DNA of 64,000 nt from Collimonas pratensis. GTDB taxonomy: Bacteria > Pseudomonadota > Gammaproteobacteria > Burkholderiales > Burkholderiaceae_D. This document shows positions 1-8,211 of the stretch, one piece after another. The first letter of the stretch is position 1. Every line of letters begins with the position of its first letter. Below the pieces are notes generated by a model. That model was not told the origin of the DNA, made no database searches, and saw nothing but the letters and a program-made list of their open reading frames with translations. The stretch spans positions 1,860,001 to 1,924,000 of the forward strand of contig NZ_CP013234.1 in assembly GCF_001584185.1 (NCBI RefSeq), in the 5' to 3' direction. The translations under genes and the position numbers were made by a program.

Positions 1-440
1 CCCCAGGCATCGAGCGCGGCGGCTGGCGTCAATACCAGCAAAGCGACGCCGGCGATGCCGGCGGCGCCGGCCAGCAGCCCCAGGCGGCGCGGCGCCTGCT
101 TGAACATCAGCCAGGAAAACAGCAGCACCAGCAGCGGTTGGATAGCGCCGACGGTGGCGGCGACGCCGCCCGGCAAGCGGTAGGCCGAGACGAACAACAG
201 CGACCAGAAAATGGTGAAGTTGAGCGCGCCCAGCACGAACACGCGCAGCCACCAGATGCCGCTCGGCAGCTGACGCAGCAATACCAGCAGCAACAGGCCG
301 ACCGGCAGCGCGCGCAGCATTGCCAGCATCAGCGGATGTCCGGCCGGCAGCAGCTGCGTCGTTACCAGATAGGTGCTGCCCCAGATGGCCGGCGCAATCG
401 CGGTCAGCAGGGTGTCGCCAAGAAGTGAGGGTTTTTTCAT
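1..440 (-). CDS. EamA/DMT-family transporter, N-terminal part (truncated by window edge)
   Basis: A reverse-strand frame opens at ATG 440-438 and runs off the left edge, leaving about the first 146 residues. It begins MKKPSLLGDTLLTAIAPAIW and has the early 'WGSTY' signature followed by closely spaced hydrophobic helices, the usual look of the first EamA repeat of drug/metabolite transporters in the inner membrane. Substrate cannot be told. It is transcribed divergently from the MarR-family gene at 554, with two inverted repeats between them, which suggests that regulator controls this exporter. A TTGACA -16- TAAAAT promoter faces this gene. Confidence 0.85.
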   Translation of the reverse strand, partial: MKKPSLLGDTLLTAIAPAIWGSTYLVTTQLLPAGHPLMLAMLRALPVGLLLLVLLRQLPSGIWWLRVFVLGALNFTIFWSLLFVSAYRLPGGVAATVGAIQPLLVLLFSWLMFKQAPRRLGLLAGAAGIAGVALLVLTPAAALDAW

Positions 441-459
441 GATATATCTCTATATAAAC

Positions 460-477
460 TATCTCTATGTCAAGATA
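460..477. promoter_or_regulatory. Second, imperfect copy of the MarR operator
   Basis: TATCTCTATGTCAAGATA shares the TCAAGATA half-site with the palindrome at 499-512; the other arm is degraded (6 of 8 matched). It sits between the transporter -10 and its start codon. Confidence 0.4.
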
Positions 478-482
478 AATAC

Positions 483-510
483 ATTTTACAGAAAGATCTC
501 TTGATGTCAA
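483..510 (-). promoter_or_regulatory. Predicted sigma-70 promoter of the EamA transporter gene
   Basis: On the minus strand TTGACA (510-505) is followed after 16 bases by TAAAAT (488-483). The -35 box lies inside the inverted repeat at 499-512, so a bound repressor would block it. Called by eye only. Confidence 0.5.
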
Positions 511-512
511 GA
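499..512. promoter_or_regulatory. Inverted-repeat operator, probably for the adjacent MarR regulator
   Basis: TCTTGA-TG-TCAAGA has perfect 6-bp arms around a 2-bp centre. It overlaps the -35 of the divergent transporter promoter and lies about 40 bp upstream of the MarR start. Small perfect palindromes in the gap between a marR gene and its divergent target are typical MarR sites. Confidence 0.55.
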
Positions 513-553
513 TATGGTCTTATATCCATCATTATTTGAATAGAGTGTGCGCA

Positions 554-1045
554 ATGACAGTGGATAAGGTTGATAAGATTCTTGAGCAATGGCAAAACGA
601 GCGCCCCGACCTAGACAGCTCGCCAATGGGGGTGATCGGCCGCATCAGCCGCCTCTCGCATTACCTGGAGCGCGGGGTGAATGACGGCCTCGAGCCGTTC
701 GGCCTTACCAACTGGTCGTTCGACGTGCTGGCGACCTTGCGCCGGGCCGGCGCGCCATATCGGCTATCGCCGAATGCGCTGCTGCAGTCGCTGATGATTA
801 CCTCGGGCACCATGACCAACCGCATCGATCACCTGGAGCGTGCCGGACTGGTCGAGCGCGCCCACAATCCGGATGACCGGCGCAGCGTTCTGATTACCTT
901 GACTGCCGCCGGCCTGGCGTTGGTGGAGCGGGCGGTGGCGGCGCATGTGCGCAACGAGCAGCGCTTGCTGGCGCACATGAGCACCCAGGATCAGGCGCAG
1001 CTGGCGGGGTTGCTGCGGCAGTTTCTGCTCGGGCTGGAGTCCTGA
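554..1045 (+). CDS. MarR-family transcriptional regulator
   Basis: 163-residue winged-helix regulator. The central part (about residues 50-120) has the MarR layout: SPNALLQSLMITSGTMTNRI as recognition helix region, then the wing with the family signature 'NPDDRRSVLITLT'. N- and C-terminal helices would form the dimer interface. I chose ATG 554; an in-frame TTG at 536 would add six residues but has no better ribosome site. The gene is divergent from the EamA transporter, so a ligand-responsive repressor of that exporter and of itself is the likely role. Ligand unknown. Confidence 0.9.
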   Translation: MTVDKVDKILEQWQNERPDLDSSPMGVIGRISRLSHYLERGVNDGLEPFGLTNWSFDVLATLRRAGAPYRLSPNALLQSLMITSGTMTNRIDHLERAGLVERAHNPDDRRSVLITLTAAGLALVERAVAAHVRNEQRLLAHMSTQDQAQLAGLLRQFLLGLES

Positions 1046-1157
1046 GGTCCTGGCGGGCTGCGGCTGTCCGGTTGGTCGGAGAATTTGATAGACTGAACGA
1101 TCATTCAAATTCCAGGGCCATCTTAATCCTCGGTTGAATTTTTGCGCCGGGTAGAGT

Positions 1158-1190
1158 GGCAGCGACGAGTTATTGCTAGCTGCCTTTTTT
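1158..1190 (+). terminator. Rho-independent terminator after the MarR gene
   Basis: GGCAGC (1158-1163) and GCTGCC (1179-1184) form a stem, followed by six T. It is about 110 bp after the marR stop. Confidence 0.6.
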
Positions 1191-1234
1191 ATCGAAATAA
1201 GACTGATCGTTCATTCCCGTAAATGAGATGGGCG

Positions 1235-1270
1235 AAAAAAAACGCTGCGCATGATTGGCAGCGTTTTTTT
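1235..1270. terminator. Bidirectional terminator serving efp
   Basis: AACGCTGC (1241-1248) pairs with GCAGCGTT (1258-1265) and is flanked by a run of A on the left and T on the right, so it can stop transcripts from both sides. It lies 18 bp beyond the efp stop codon. Confidence 0.75.
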
Positions 1271-1287
1271 GTGAGCAGAAGGGGCTA

Positions 1288-1857
1288 TTAAGCGCGCTTC
1301 TTGAACTCGTTGGTGCGTGTGTCGATTTCGATCATGTCGTCGGAGCTGACGAACAGCGGCACCATGACGATGTGCTGGTTGGCTTCGATGGCGTTTTCGA
1401 TCTTGGCTTCTTTCAGGACGTTGCCCGAAGTGTTGCCCTTGACCGCTGGCTCCGAGTACACAACCTGGCGCTGGATGGTGGTCGGCAGTTCGACCGAGAT
1501 TGCCTTGCCGTCGTAAAACACGGCTTCGCATTCCATGCCGTCTTTCAGGTAGTGCAGGGCGTCGCCCAGGTTTTCTTCTTCGATTTCGTATTGTTCGTAA
1601 TCAGCGTCCATGAACACGAACAGCGGATCGGCGAAGTACGAATAAGTGACTGGCTTCTTGTCGAGCACGACCACGTCGAACTTGTCGTCGCCGCGGAAAA
1701 CGTTTTCCATCGGGGCGTTGGTCAGCAGGTTCTTCAGTTTCCACTTGTAGGTGAAGCCCGTGCGGCTCGAACCGTTGACGTCAGAGCGCAGGACGATCAT
1801 AGGCTTGCTGTCAACCATGATGATGTTGCCGACACGAATTTCTTTTGCTGGTTTCAT
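1288..1857 (-). CDS. efp: Elongation factor P
   Basis: 189 residues, full length for EF-P, which binds between the ribosomal P and E sites and relieves stalling at polyproline. The N-terminal KOW-like domain holds the loop tip 'SSRTG' with Arg32, the residue that the EarP class of enzymes rhamnosylates; Lys34-type EF-P (EpmA/B dependent) has lysine here instead. OB domains 2 and 3 follow, ending '[14 protein letters not shown]'. The gene lies 138 bp downstream of earP on the same strand, and a strong bidirectional terminator follows it. Confidence 0.97.
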   Translation of the reverse strand: MKPAKEIRVGNIIMVDSKPMIVLRSDVNGSSRTGFTYKWKLKNLLTNAPMENVFRGDDKFDVVVLDKKPVTYSYFADPLFVFMDADYEQYEIEEENLGDALHYLKDGMECEAVFYDGKAISVELPTTIQRQVVYSEPAVKGNTSGNVLKEAKIENAIEANQHIVMVPLFVSSDDMIEIDTRTNEFKKRA

Positions 1858-1995
1858 AGCGAATATACGTAAAAAGTAGGTTGCATAAAAATCATCTGTA
1901 GCCTACTGGCAGGAAGCACCGCAAGCCCACGTATGATTGAATTTTAGAATGCGTCAAAAATTAGCCCTATATTTTAACCTATTTTTTCATGCCCC

Positions 1996-3150
1996 TTACT
2001 TAACTGTTTCGACGAACTTGCATAAATTGGCGGCCAGGTCGCCATTTGCCAACAATTGTTGCTCCCAATCAGTGGACAGTCTGGCAATTTCCGGCAGGTC
2101 GGCGTCAAGCCGGCGCCATGCCACGTTCCAGTCAATGGTTTCCCCAGCGGCGCCGTTCCATCCCAGGGAGAATGTGACCAGGCTGGAGGTTTTTGCACTG
2201 GTGGCTTGCAAGAAGGCGTTCAGCTTGACGTGGTGCAAGTCCTTGTCTTGCGGGTAGATGTGCCAGATGAATGGCTTTGCTGCCCACTGCGCGCGCACGA
2301 AGGAATCCTCGCCGCGCACGAAATTAAGGTCGCAGGCCCACAGTAGCTTGTCGTAGTCGGGCTGCGGCACGAAGGGCAGCACGCGCACGGTCAGCGCGCC
2401 GCGAGTGGCGCAGACGCCAGCGGTCGCCGCTTGTCCCAGGAAGGCCTGGGCCGCATCGGCGGCGACGCCTTCCGGCACCAGGCAAGTGATGGCCTTGTCG
2501 CCGGCTTGCCAGGCCGCGAACAATTCGGTGAGCGGCGCCTGCGGGTAGCAGAACAGGGAAACCTTGGTCGCCGTCATCTCGGCCGGGGTCACGCCGAACT
2601 GTCCAAGAAAGGCGCGCATCGCCCCGGCATCCTGCTGGAAAGCCTGGCGCTGCCGCAGCAAGCCGGATTCCAGCAGCAGGCCGCCGGTGCGGCTGGTGAA
2701 GCCGGGGAAGAAGAAGTATTTGATCAGGGAGCGCGGCTGCGTCGACGGCAAGGCGTGGCAGCCTTCCACCCATGCTTCCGCGCTCAAGCCTTCCAGGTTC
2801 AGCCACACCGGCCGCGGCGCGCGCTCCGCCATGGCCTGGATGTAGCCGGGCGGCAGGTCGCAGGCAAAGAATTCGATGACGATATCGGCCACGTCTTGCG
2901 CGGTGAATGCGCCGTCCTGGCCGCGCCAGTGGCGTACGGTGACGCCGCTGACCAATTGCCGTTCGAGGTCGATGTCGACTTCCGGGCAAATCCGCCGGAA
3001 GCTGTACAGGTCGTCGACCCACAGGGTGACGGCGATGCCGTGTTCCTGCTCCAGCTGACGCGCCAGGCGCCAGCAGATGCCGATGTCGCCATAGTTGTCG
3101 ACGACTTTGCAAAACAAGGCCAGCGATGTTTGTGTCTGTTGATGATCCAA
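1996..3150 (-). CDS. earP: EF-P arginine rhamnosyltransferase EarP
   Basis: 384 residues, the usual length. EarP transfers rhamnose from dTDP-rhamnose to Arg32 of EF-P. The N-terminal 'KVVDNYGDIGICWRLARQL' segment carries the conserved aspartates (D18 and D22 here) and the C-terminal GT-B half has 'RGEDS' at 279-283, including the conserved glutamate. The start must be the TTG at 3150, because the frame is closed by a stop two codons upstream and no ATG is available near the conserved N terminus. It precedes efp on the same strand, the standard pairing of enzyme and substrate. dTDP-rhamnose genes are not in this window. Confidence 0.95.
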   Translation of the reverse strand: MDHQQTQTSLALFCKVVDNYGDIGICWRLARQLEQEHGIAVTLWVDDLYSFRRICPEVDIDLERQLVSGVTVRHWRGQDGAFTAQDVADIVIEFFACDLPPGYIQAMAERAPRPVWLNLEGLSAEAWVEGCHALPSTQPRSLIKYFFFPGFTSRTGGLLLESGLLRQRQAFQQDAGAMRAFLGQFGVTPAEMTATKVSLFCYPQAPLTELFAAWQAGDKAITCLVPEGVAADAAQAFLGQAATAGVCATRGALTVRVLPFVPQPDYDKLLWACDLNFVRGEDSFVRAQWAAKPFIWHIYPQDKDLHHVKLNAFLQATSAKTSSLVTFSLGWNGAAGETIDWNVAWRRLDADLPEIARLSTDWEQQLLANGDLAANLCKFVETVK

Positions 3151-3262
3151 GATTCAAATTCCAGCGTGATGAGCTTTTGATGAGGTTTTTTTATTGCCGA
3201 CGGTTTTGCATTCGGCTGTGTAATGTAATAATGCCGTCCCCGTATGATACTGGACTTGAAAG

Positions 3263-3505
3263 ATGACTAATGAGCGCGACCTGATCGCCAGCCTGACGCT
3301 GGCGCTGATCGATCTGGCAGGAGCGGTGGCGCAGATAGCGGAAACCATGCCCGAGCACAGCAAGGCGCAAATCAACGATTCGCTGAACGTGGCGGTGACC
3401 AAGCTGGAGCAGGTGGCGCTGGCCATCAGTGATAGCGGCGATGAGGCTGGCGGCGCAGAAGTTCAGGATCAGCTGACGGCCGCCAAGGTAGCGGCGTCAG
3501 CCTAG
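3263..3505 (+). CDS. Small hypothetical acidic protein
   Basis: 80 residues starting at ATG 3263. No family recognised. The sequence is helical-looking and alanine/leucine rich, with two amphipathic stretches (about residues 5-30 and 40-58) and an acidic, low-complexity C terminus, which could make a small helical bundle. It is divergent from earP and convergent with the DUF2867 gene. Codon use resembles the neighbours and the opposite strand has no better frame, so I think it is real, but function is unknown. Confidence 0.55.
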   Translation: MTNERDLIASLTLALIDLAGAVAQIAETMPEHSKAQINDSLNVAVTKLEQVALAISDSGDEAGGAEVQDQLTAAKVAASA

Positions 3506-3522
3506 AACCAAGGCAGGCGCTG

Positions 3523-4038
3523 TCAGGACGGTTGCTGCCGGAAGCGCGCATGCTCCAGCAGATGGCGCACGATCAGCCGGTGGAGCGGCATGATCGTCGC
3601 CAGATAGCTGCGTCCCAGCAGATTGTTGGTCTTGACGATGGTCGAGAGCGTCACTTGTGTTGCCTCCGGGCCGTCCGGGGCGACTCTGATGCTGATGCGG
3701 AAATCCAGGTGGCTGTCATCGAACCCCAGCACCACCTCGCGCTCCGATTGCGCCACCAGCGGGAAGCCGCCCAACGTATGCGGCAGCGCATGCGGATTGT
3801 CGACGCCGAATTCCACCGTGCGCAGCTGGAACAAGCTCACCACGCGATTGCGGGTCGCCATCAGTAGACTGATCCAGCTTGGCGGATGCTTGATGATGGC
3901 TTCGGCGGCTTGCCTGGCGCTCAGGCCGGGGAGATCGGCCCGGACCTGATAGGCATCGACGAAATCGTGCCCGGGCAAGAGCGTCTCGCACTCCGCGCTG
4001 GGGGCCACCAAATTTGCCACAGGATAGGCGGCGCTCAT
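3523..4038 (-). CDS. DUF2867 domain protein, translationally coupled to cydX
   Basis: 171 residues matching the DUF2867 pattern: 'GHDFVDAYQV' near residue 24, 'LMATRNRVVSLF' near 60, then 'EVVLGFDDSHLDFR' around 105. The fold is probably a SRPBCC/START-like cavity; no activity is established for the family. Its ATG (4038-4036) overlaps the cydX stop in an ATGA, so it is the last gene of the cytochrome bd operon and probably translated by coupling. That position suggests a role in bd oxidase assembly or use, which is inference only. Confidence 0.85.
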   Translation of the reverse strand: MSAAYPVANLVAPSAECETLLPGHDFVDAYQVRADLPGLSARQAAEAIIKHPPSWISLLMATRNRVVSLFQLRTVEFGVDNPHALPHTLGGFPLVAQSEREVVLGFDDSHLDFRISIRVAPDGPEATQVTLSTIVKTNNLLGRSYLATIMPLHRLIVRHLLEHARFRQQPS

Positions 4039-4205
4039 TTTTTACGGCTCCTGGCTTCATGCTCGGCCGCCGCGCTTTCAAAGCGTTCGCGCGTGGTTTC
4101 TTCATCCCTGCTGCCGAAGGCGTAGTTGGCTTCCAGCCACATGACGTTGATGATGCCGAACGCCAGCGCCAGGCCGACTCCTAATATCCATGCGAAATAC
4201 CACAT
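4035..4205 (-). CDS. cydX: Cytochrome bd oxidase small subunit CydX
   Basis: 56 residues, starting MWYFAWILGVGLALAFGIIN. It is a single-pass inner membrane subunit that stabilises the haems of the CydAB oxidase. The 'WYFAWILG' start and the following 'WLE' after the helix are diagnostic of CydX/YbgT. The C-terminal half is charged and cytoplasmic. A clear AGGAGA ribosome site lies 5 bases upstream of the ATG. It follows cydB by 21 bp and its stop overlaps the next start. Confidence 0.95.
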   Translation of the reverse strand: MWYFAWILGVGLALAFGIINVMWLEANYAFGSRDEETTRERFESAAAEHEARSRKK

Positions 4206-4226
4206 AATCTTCTCCTGTATCTGCGC

Positions 4227-5366
4227 TTAATAAGCGGTGTGTTCGTTGTCTTCGATATGCTTGAGCGTGACCTTGCCGCGCATGACCCGGTACACCCAGG
4301 TGGTGTACAGCAGGATGATCGGCAGCATGATGACCACCACCCAGAACATGATGCCAAGCGTCTTGTGGCTAGATACCGCATCCCAGATCGTCAGGCTGCT
4401 GTTTGGATCGAGCGAAGACGGCATGATGAATGGGAACAGGGATGCGCCTGCGGTCAGGATGACGGTGGTCACGCAAAAGCCGCTGGACAGAAAGGCAGCA
4501 GTGGCCTTGTTGGCCGCGCTGAACACCACGCACAGCAAAGCGCCGGCGACGGCAACGATAGGGAAGGCCCAGATCGCAGGCCAGCGCGCATAGTTGTCGA
4601 ACCAGGCACCGTTGGCGGTAACCACGGTCTTGACGATCGGCATGAAGGCGCTGTTGGCATCCGGCATGGCGGTGATGCGATAGCCGTGGATGCCGAAAGC
4701 CACCCAGAAGCCGCCCGCGACGAACAGCAGCACCGTCACCAGTCCGGCCACCTTGGCGATGCTGCGCGCGCGCTCAGCGATCAGGGCATCGGTCTTGACT
4801 TGCAGGTAAGCCGCGCCGTGCATCAGCAGCATGGTCACGCTTAGCAGGCCGGCCAGCAGGCCGAAAGGATTGAGCAGCTGGAAGAAGTTGCCGGTGTACT
4901 CCACCCGCATGGTGTCGTCGTAATGGAAGGGTACGCCGAGGAACAGATTGCCGAAGGCGACGCCGAAGATCAGAGGCGGCACGAAACCACCGGCGAACAA
5001 GCCCCAGTCCCAGGCATTGCGCCAGCGCGTATCGGCCACCTTGCTGCGGTAATCGAAGCCGACCGGACGGAAGAACAACGAGAACAGCAGCAGCATCAAG
5101 GCCACATAGAAGCCCGAGAACGCCGCGCCGTAGACCAGCGGCCAGGCAGCAAAAATGGCGCCGCCGGCGGTGATGAACCAGGTCTGGTTGCCTTCCCAGG
5201 TGCTGCCTATCGAATTGATGACGACCCGTCGTTCGCCGTCGGTCTTGCCGATAAAGGGCAGCATCATGCCGACCCCGAAGTCGAAGCCGTCAGTGAGGGC
5301 GAAGCCGATCAGCAGCACGCCGACAAAGCCCCACCAGATGATCTTTAAGGTTTCATAGTCAAACAT
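4227..5366 (-). CDS. cydB: Cytochrome bd ubiquinol oxidase subunit II
   Basis: 379 residues, normal for CydB. It forms the quinol oxidase heterodimer with CydA in the inner membrane. The N terminus '[28 protein letters not shown]' region and the '[12 protein letters not shown]' loop are family signatures; about eight transmembrane helices follow. It starts 12 bp after cydA and is followed by cydX. Confidence 0.97.
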   Translation of the reverse strand: MFDYETLKIIWWGFVGVLLIGFALTDGFDFGVGMMLPFIGKTDGERRVVINSIGSTWEGNQTWFITAGGAIFAAWPLVYGAAFSGFYVALMLLLFSLFFRPVGFDYRSKVADTRWRNAWDWGLFAGGFVPPLIFGVAFGNLFLGVPFHYDDTMRVEYTGNFFQLLNPFGLLAGLLSVTMLLMHGAAYLQVKTDALIAERARSIAKVAGLVTVLLFVAGGFWVAFGIHGYRITAMPDANSAFMPIVKTVVTANGAWFDNYARWPAIWAFPIVAVAGALLCVVFSAANKATAAFLSSGFCVTTVILTAGASLFPFIMPSSLDPNSSLTIWDAVSSHKTLGIMFWVVVIMLPIILLYTTWVYRVMRGKVTLKHIEDNEHTAY

Positions 5367-5378
5367 GGCGGTTTCTCC

Positions 5379-6965
5379 TTATGCCTTGGCAGTCGAATCG
5401 ACGGTTGATGCTTCAAGGCGTTCCCAGTGGTACTTGCCGGTATGCAGGCTGCTCGGGCCGCGGCGGGCGTATTTCACCATCAGTATCATTTCGATGACAA
5501 ACAGGAAGGTATAGAAGCCGAGGAAACCGGCCAGGCTGAAGTAGAGGCTGCCAGGCTGCAAGGTCGAAGCCGACAAATGGGTCGGCAATACGCCAGAGAT
5601 GGTCCATGGCTGGCGGCCGTATTCCGCCAGCAGCCAGCCCAGCTCGATCGCGACCCACGGCAGCGGGATGCTGTACACCGCCAGGCGCAGCAGCCAGCGC
5701 TGCTTGGCCAGCTGCTTGCGGATCAGGAAATAGAACGAACAGGAGAAGATGAACAGGAACAGGATGCCGAGGCCGACCATCAGCCGGAACGACCAGAACA
5801 TCGGCGCGATTTTCGGGAAGGTGTCATTGACCGCCATGCCGATCTGTTCCGGCGTGGCGTCGACCACGTTCGGCGTGTACTTCTTCAGCAGCAAGCCATA
5901 GCCGAGATCGTCTTTCAGCTTGTCGAAGGCGGCCACCGCCTCGGGCGACTTGTCGCCGCCTTTCAGGCGGGTCAGGGCGGCGTACGCCAGCATGCCGTTG
6001 CGGATGCGCACTTCATGTTCCTTCTTCAGGTCCTGGATGCCGGTGATCTGCTTGTCGGCCGAGCGCGTGCCGATCAGGCCCAGTACGTAGGGGATCTTGA
6101 TGGCGTAGTCGGTACGCTGTTCTTTCTCGTTGGGCCAGCCGACCACGGTAATGCCGGCCGGCGCCGGCTCGGTATGCCATTCGGCTTCCATGGCCGCCAG
6201 CTTGACCTTGTTGACTTCGCCGGCGGTGTAGCCCGATTCGTCGCCGAGCACGATCACTGACAGGGTCGAGGCCAGGCCGAAGCCGGCCGCGATGGCAAAC
6301 GAGCGCAGGGCGAAGGCAGTGTCGCGGCCGCGCAGCAGGTAAAAGGCGGAGATGCCGAGCACGAACATCGAGGCGGCGACGTAGCCGGCCGACAGGGTGT
6401 GCACGAACTTCACCTGCGCCACCGGATTGAAGATGACGTCGACGATGCTGGTCAGCTCCATGCGCATGGTTTCATAGTTGAACTCGGCGCCGACTGGATT
6501 GTTCATCCAGCCGTTGGCGATCAGGATCCACAGGGCCGACAGGCTGGAGCCGAGCGCCACCAGGAACGTGATCAACAGATGCTGGACGCGCGACAGGCGG
6601 TCCCAGCCGAAGAAGAACAGGCCGACGAAGGTCGATTCGAGGAAGAAGGCCATCATCCCTTCGATCGCCAGCGGCGTACCGAAAATGTCGCCGACATAGT
6701 GCGAGTAATACGACCAGTTGGTGCCGAACTGGAATTCCAGGGTGATGCCGGTGGCAATGCCCATGGCGAAATTGATGCCGAACAGCTTGCCCCAGAAACG
6801 CGTCATGTCCTTGTAGACCGGACTGCCGGTCATGACATAGACCGACTCCATGATCACCAGGATCCATGCCAGCCCGAGGGTGAGCGGCACGAACAGGAAG
6901 TGGAACATCGCGGTTGCTGCGAACTGCAGACGCGACAGGGCGACGACTTCATCAATAGGAATCAT
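5379..6965 (-). CDS. cydA: Cytochrome bd ubiquinol oxidase subunit I
   Basis: 528 residues. CydA carries haems b558, b595 and d and the quinol site. Visible ligands are His22 in 'FHFLFVPLTLG', the histidine of 'VKFVHTLSAGYV' and the methionine of 'PMFWSFRLMVGLG'. After 'GDESGY' there is a long Q-loop with 'KLAAMEAEWHTE', so this is the E. coli-like long-loop class rather than the short-loop cyanide-insensitive type. Its ATG overlaps the cydP stop by four bases. Confidence 0.97.
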   Translation of the reverse strand: MIPIDEVVALSRLQFAATAMFHFLFVPLTLGLAWILVIMESVYVMTGSPVYKDMTRFWGKLFGINFAMGIATGITLEFQFGTNWSYYSHYVGDIFGTPLAIEGMMAFFLESTFVGLFFFGWDRLSRVQHLLITFLVALGSSLSALWILIANGWMNNPVGAEFNYETMRMELTSIVDVIFNPVAQVKFVHTLSAGYVAASMFVLGISAFYLLRGRDTAFALRSFAIAAGFGLASTLSVIVLGDESGYTAGEVNKVKLAAMEAEWHTEPAPAGITVVGWPNEKEQRTDYAIKIPYVLGLIGTRSADKQITGIQDLKKEHEVRIRNGMLAYAALTRLKGGDKSPEAVAAFDKLKDDLGYGLLLKKYTPNVVDATPEQIGMAVNDTFPKIAPMFWSFRLMVGLGILFLFIFSCSFYFLIRKQLAKQRWLLRLAVYSIPLPWVAIELGWLLAEYGRQPWTISGVLPTHLSASTLQPGSLYFSLAGFLGFYTFLFVIEMILMVKYARRGPSSLHTGKYHWERLEASTVDSTAKA

Positions 6966-7189
6966 TGGCGGGCCTCAGAGGGGGGTAAATGGGAAGGGAT
7001 GGCAGCGGGTTGCGGACTGAGCATGTGTTGCTCCACCAAGTCAGTCGGCATGCGCATTTTTTTTGTTTGCGGTTCGGAGAAAAAAGCTTTCCAGAGCACC
7101 ATCAGAAGGGCGATCTTGACCACCAGGATGACGGTGATTTCGACTGCCAGCGGCAAGCGGGTGAAGCGTTTATTCAAGGCGAAAGACAT
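6962..7189 (-). CDS. cydP: Putative cytochrome oxidase small subunit CydP
   Basis: 75 residues: a short basic N terminus, one transmembrane helix (about residues 15-37, 'LAVEITVILVVKIALLMVLW') and a proline-rich cytoplasmic or periplasmic tail. Small one-helix proteins of this type directly before cydA in beta- and gammaproteobacteria are named CydP. Its stop overlaps the cydA start (ATGA), so the two are coupled. Function is inferred from position and topology. Confidence 0.8.
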   Translation of the reverse strand: MSFALNKRFTRLPLAVEITVILVVKIALLMVLWKAFFSEPQTKKMRMPTDLVEQHMLSPQPAAIPSHLPPSEARQ

Positions 7190-7196
7190 AGGGCGT

Positions 7197-7859
7197 CTAC
7201 TCCTTCAACTTAGCGTTCTGGTATACATCGGGATGGTCGGTGCTGCTACTCTTGGTCTTGCTGCCCGAGCCAGGCATGCGGAACTTGTCGCGTACATCCA
7301 GCAGCTTCTTGACCTTGGAACCCATCTTCATCAGCGAAGCCAGGGTTTCCGGCGAGAGGCGCTGCACATCGTCAAACCAGGAACTGGACAGCTCGATCAG
7401 GTTGTACATTTCGCGCATCCGCTGCTGCGCCTGCTGGTCGGTTTCGTTGGCAGGGGTTTCCAGCAGCGCATCGCGCAACATCGATAAGGTCGGCTCGATT
7501 TCACGGCGCCGGCGCTCTTCCAGCAAAGTCTTGAAAATATCCCAGATATCTTTCGGCGGTTCGAAATACTCGCGGCGATCGCCGGGGTGATGCAGCAGCT
7601 TGACCAGTCGCCACGACTGCAGCTCCTTCAGGCCCATGCTGACGTTGGAGCGGGAAAACGTCAGATATTCGGCAATCTGGTCGGCGTTCAAAGGTTGCCC
7701 CAGGACATAAAGTAACGCATAAATCTGCCCAACGGTGCGATTGATGCCCCAGCGGCTGCCCATTTCGCCGAAATGCGAGATGAAGCGCTGGGTGAGGGGC
7801 GTCAATGGCGTGAGCGGAGTGCTGACGGCAGGGGGGCTGGCTGGGGGGATGGTATGCAT
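7197..7859 (-). CDS. GbsR/MarR-family regulator of the cytochrome bd operon
   Basis: 220 residues. After a proline/threonine-rich N terminus (to about residue 25), the GbsR-type winged helix appears: 'FGEMGSRWGINRTVGQIYAL', 'LNADQIAEYLTFSRSNVSMG' (helix-turn-helix) and 'WRLVKLLHHPGDRREYF' (wing). A helical C-terminal region would dimerise. It is the first gene of the operon, 7 bp before cydP. A perfect 18-bp palindrome overlaps its own promoter, so it probably represses itself and the whole operon. The effector is unknown. Confidence 0.88.
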   Translation of the reverse strand: MHTIPPASPPAVSTPLTPLTPLTQRFISHFGEMGSRWGINRTVGQIYALLYVLGQPLNADQIAEYLTFSRSNVSMGLKELQSWRLVKLLHHPGDRREYFEPPKDIWDIFKTLLEERRRREIEPTLSMLRDALLETPANETDQQAQQRMREMYNLIELSSSWFDDVQRLSPETLASLMKMGSKVKKLLDVRDKFRMPGSGSKTKSSSTDHPDVYQNAKLKE

Positions 7860-7871
7860 GATATTTTGAGT

Positions 7872-7889
7872 TTTCAGTAATTACTGAAA
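7872..7889. promoter_or_regulatory. Perfect 18-bp palindromic operator
   Basis: TTTCAGTAATTACTGAAA is a perfect palindrome centred at 7880/7881, lying between the -10 box and the start codon of the GbsR-family gene. Position and symmetry fit autoregulation by a dimeric winged-helix protein. Confidence 0.75.
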
Positions 7890-7916
7890 TATAAGTTAAA
7901 ACAGAAATGTTTGCAA
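7888..7916 (-). promoter_or_regulatory. Promoter of the cytochrome bd operon
   Basis: On the minus strand TTGCAA (7916-7911), a 17-base spacer and TATATT (7893-7888). The operator at 7872-7889 starts at the -10 box. Good match to sigma-70. Confidence 0.65.
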
Positions 7917-8211
7917 GGTAATGGTTTCTCCACTGTGCGAGAAAGTGCTGCAGGTGGTAATGGATTGGCCTAGGGCGGCAGGATTACTGCGGCATGGCTT
8001 GAAACAGATTGCGCAGCGGATTGCCATAGGCCCCAGCAAGGAGCAACGCCGAGAATGGACGATGTTGGCGCGCAGCGAATGCGTTGGCAAATTGCGCAGG
8101 AATGAAATCGGCAAGAAACAATCTTGCCGAGGTTGTGGCTAGCGCCGGCAAATCAGGCCGAGGCAGGCTTCTCTAACCGGATGCGTTACGCTTGCTGCAG
8201 TGGCGGCAGCT
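7917..8211. other. Intergenic stretch without a supported gene
   Basis: Between the bd operon promoter and the end of the J-domain gene. Short frames exist on both strands (about 70 codons each) but none has a ribosome site, recognised motif or codon bias. It may hold decayed coding sequence; nothing specific is seen. Confidence 0.4.

Noticed and set aside
7921..8142. 73-codon frame (and one on the opposite strand) near the cyd promoter
   Set aside because: No ribosome site, no motif, and each is as likely by chance as the other.
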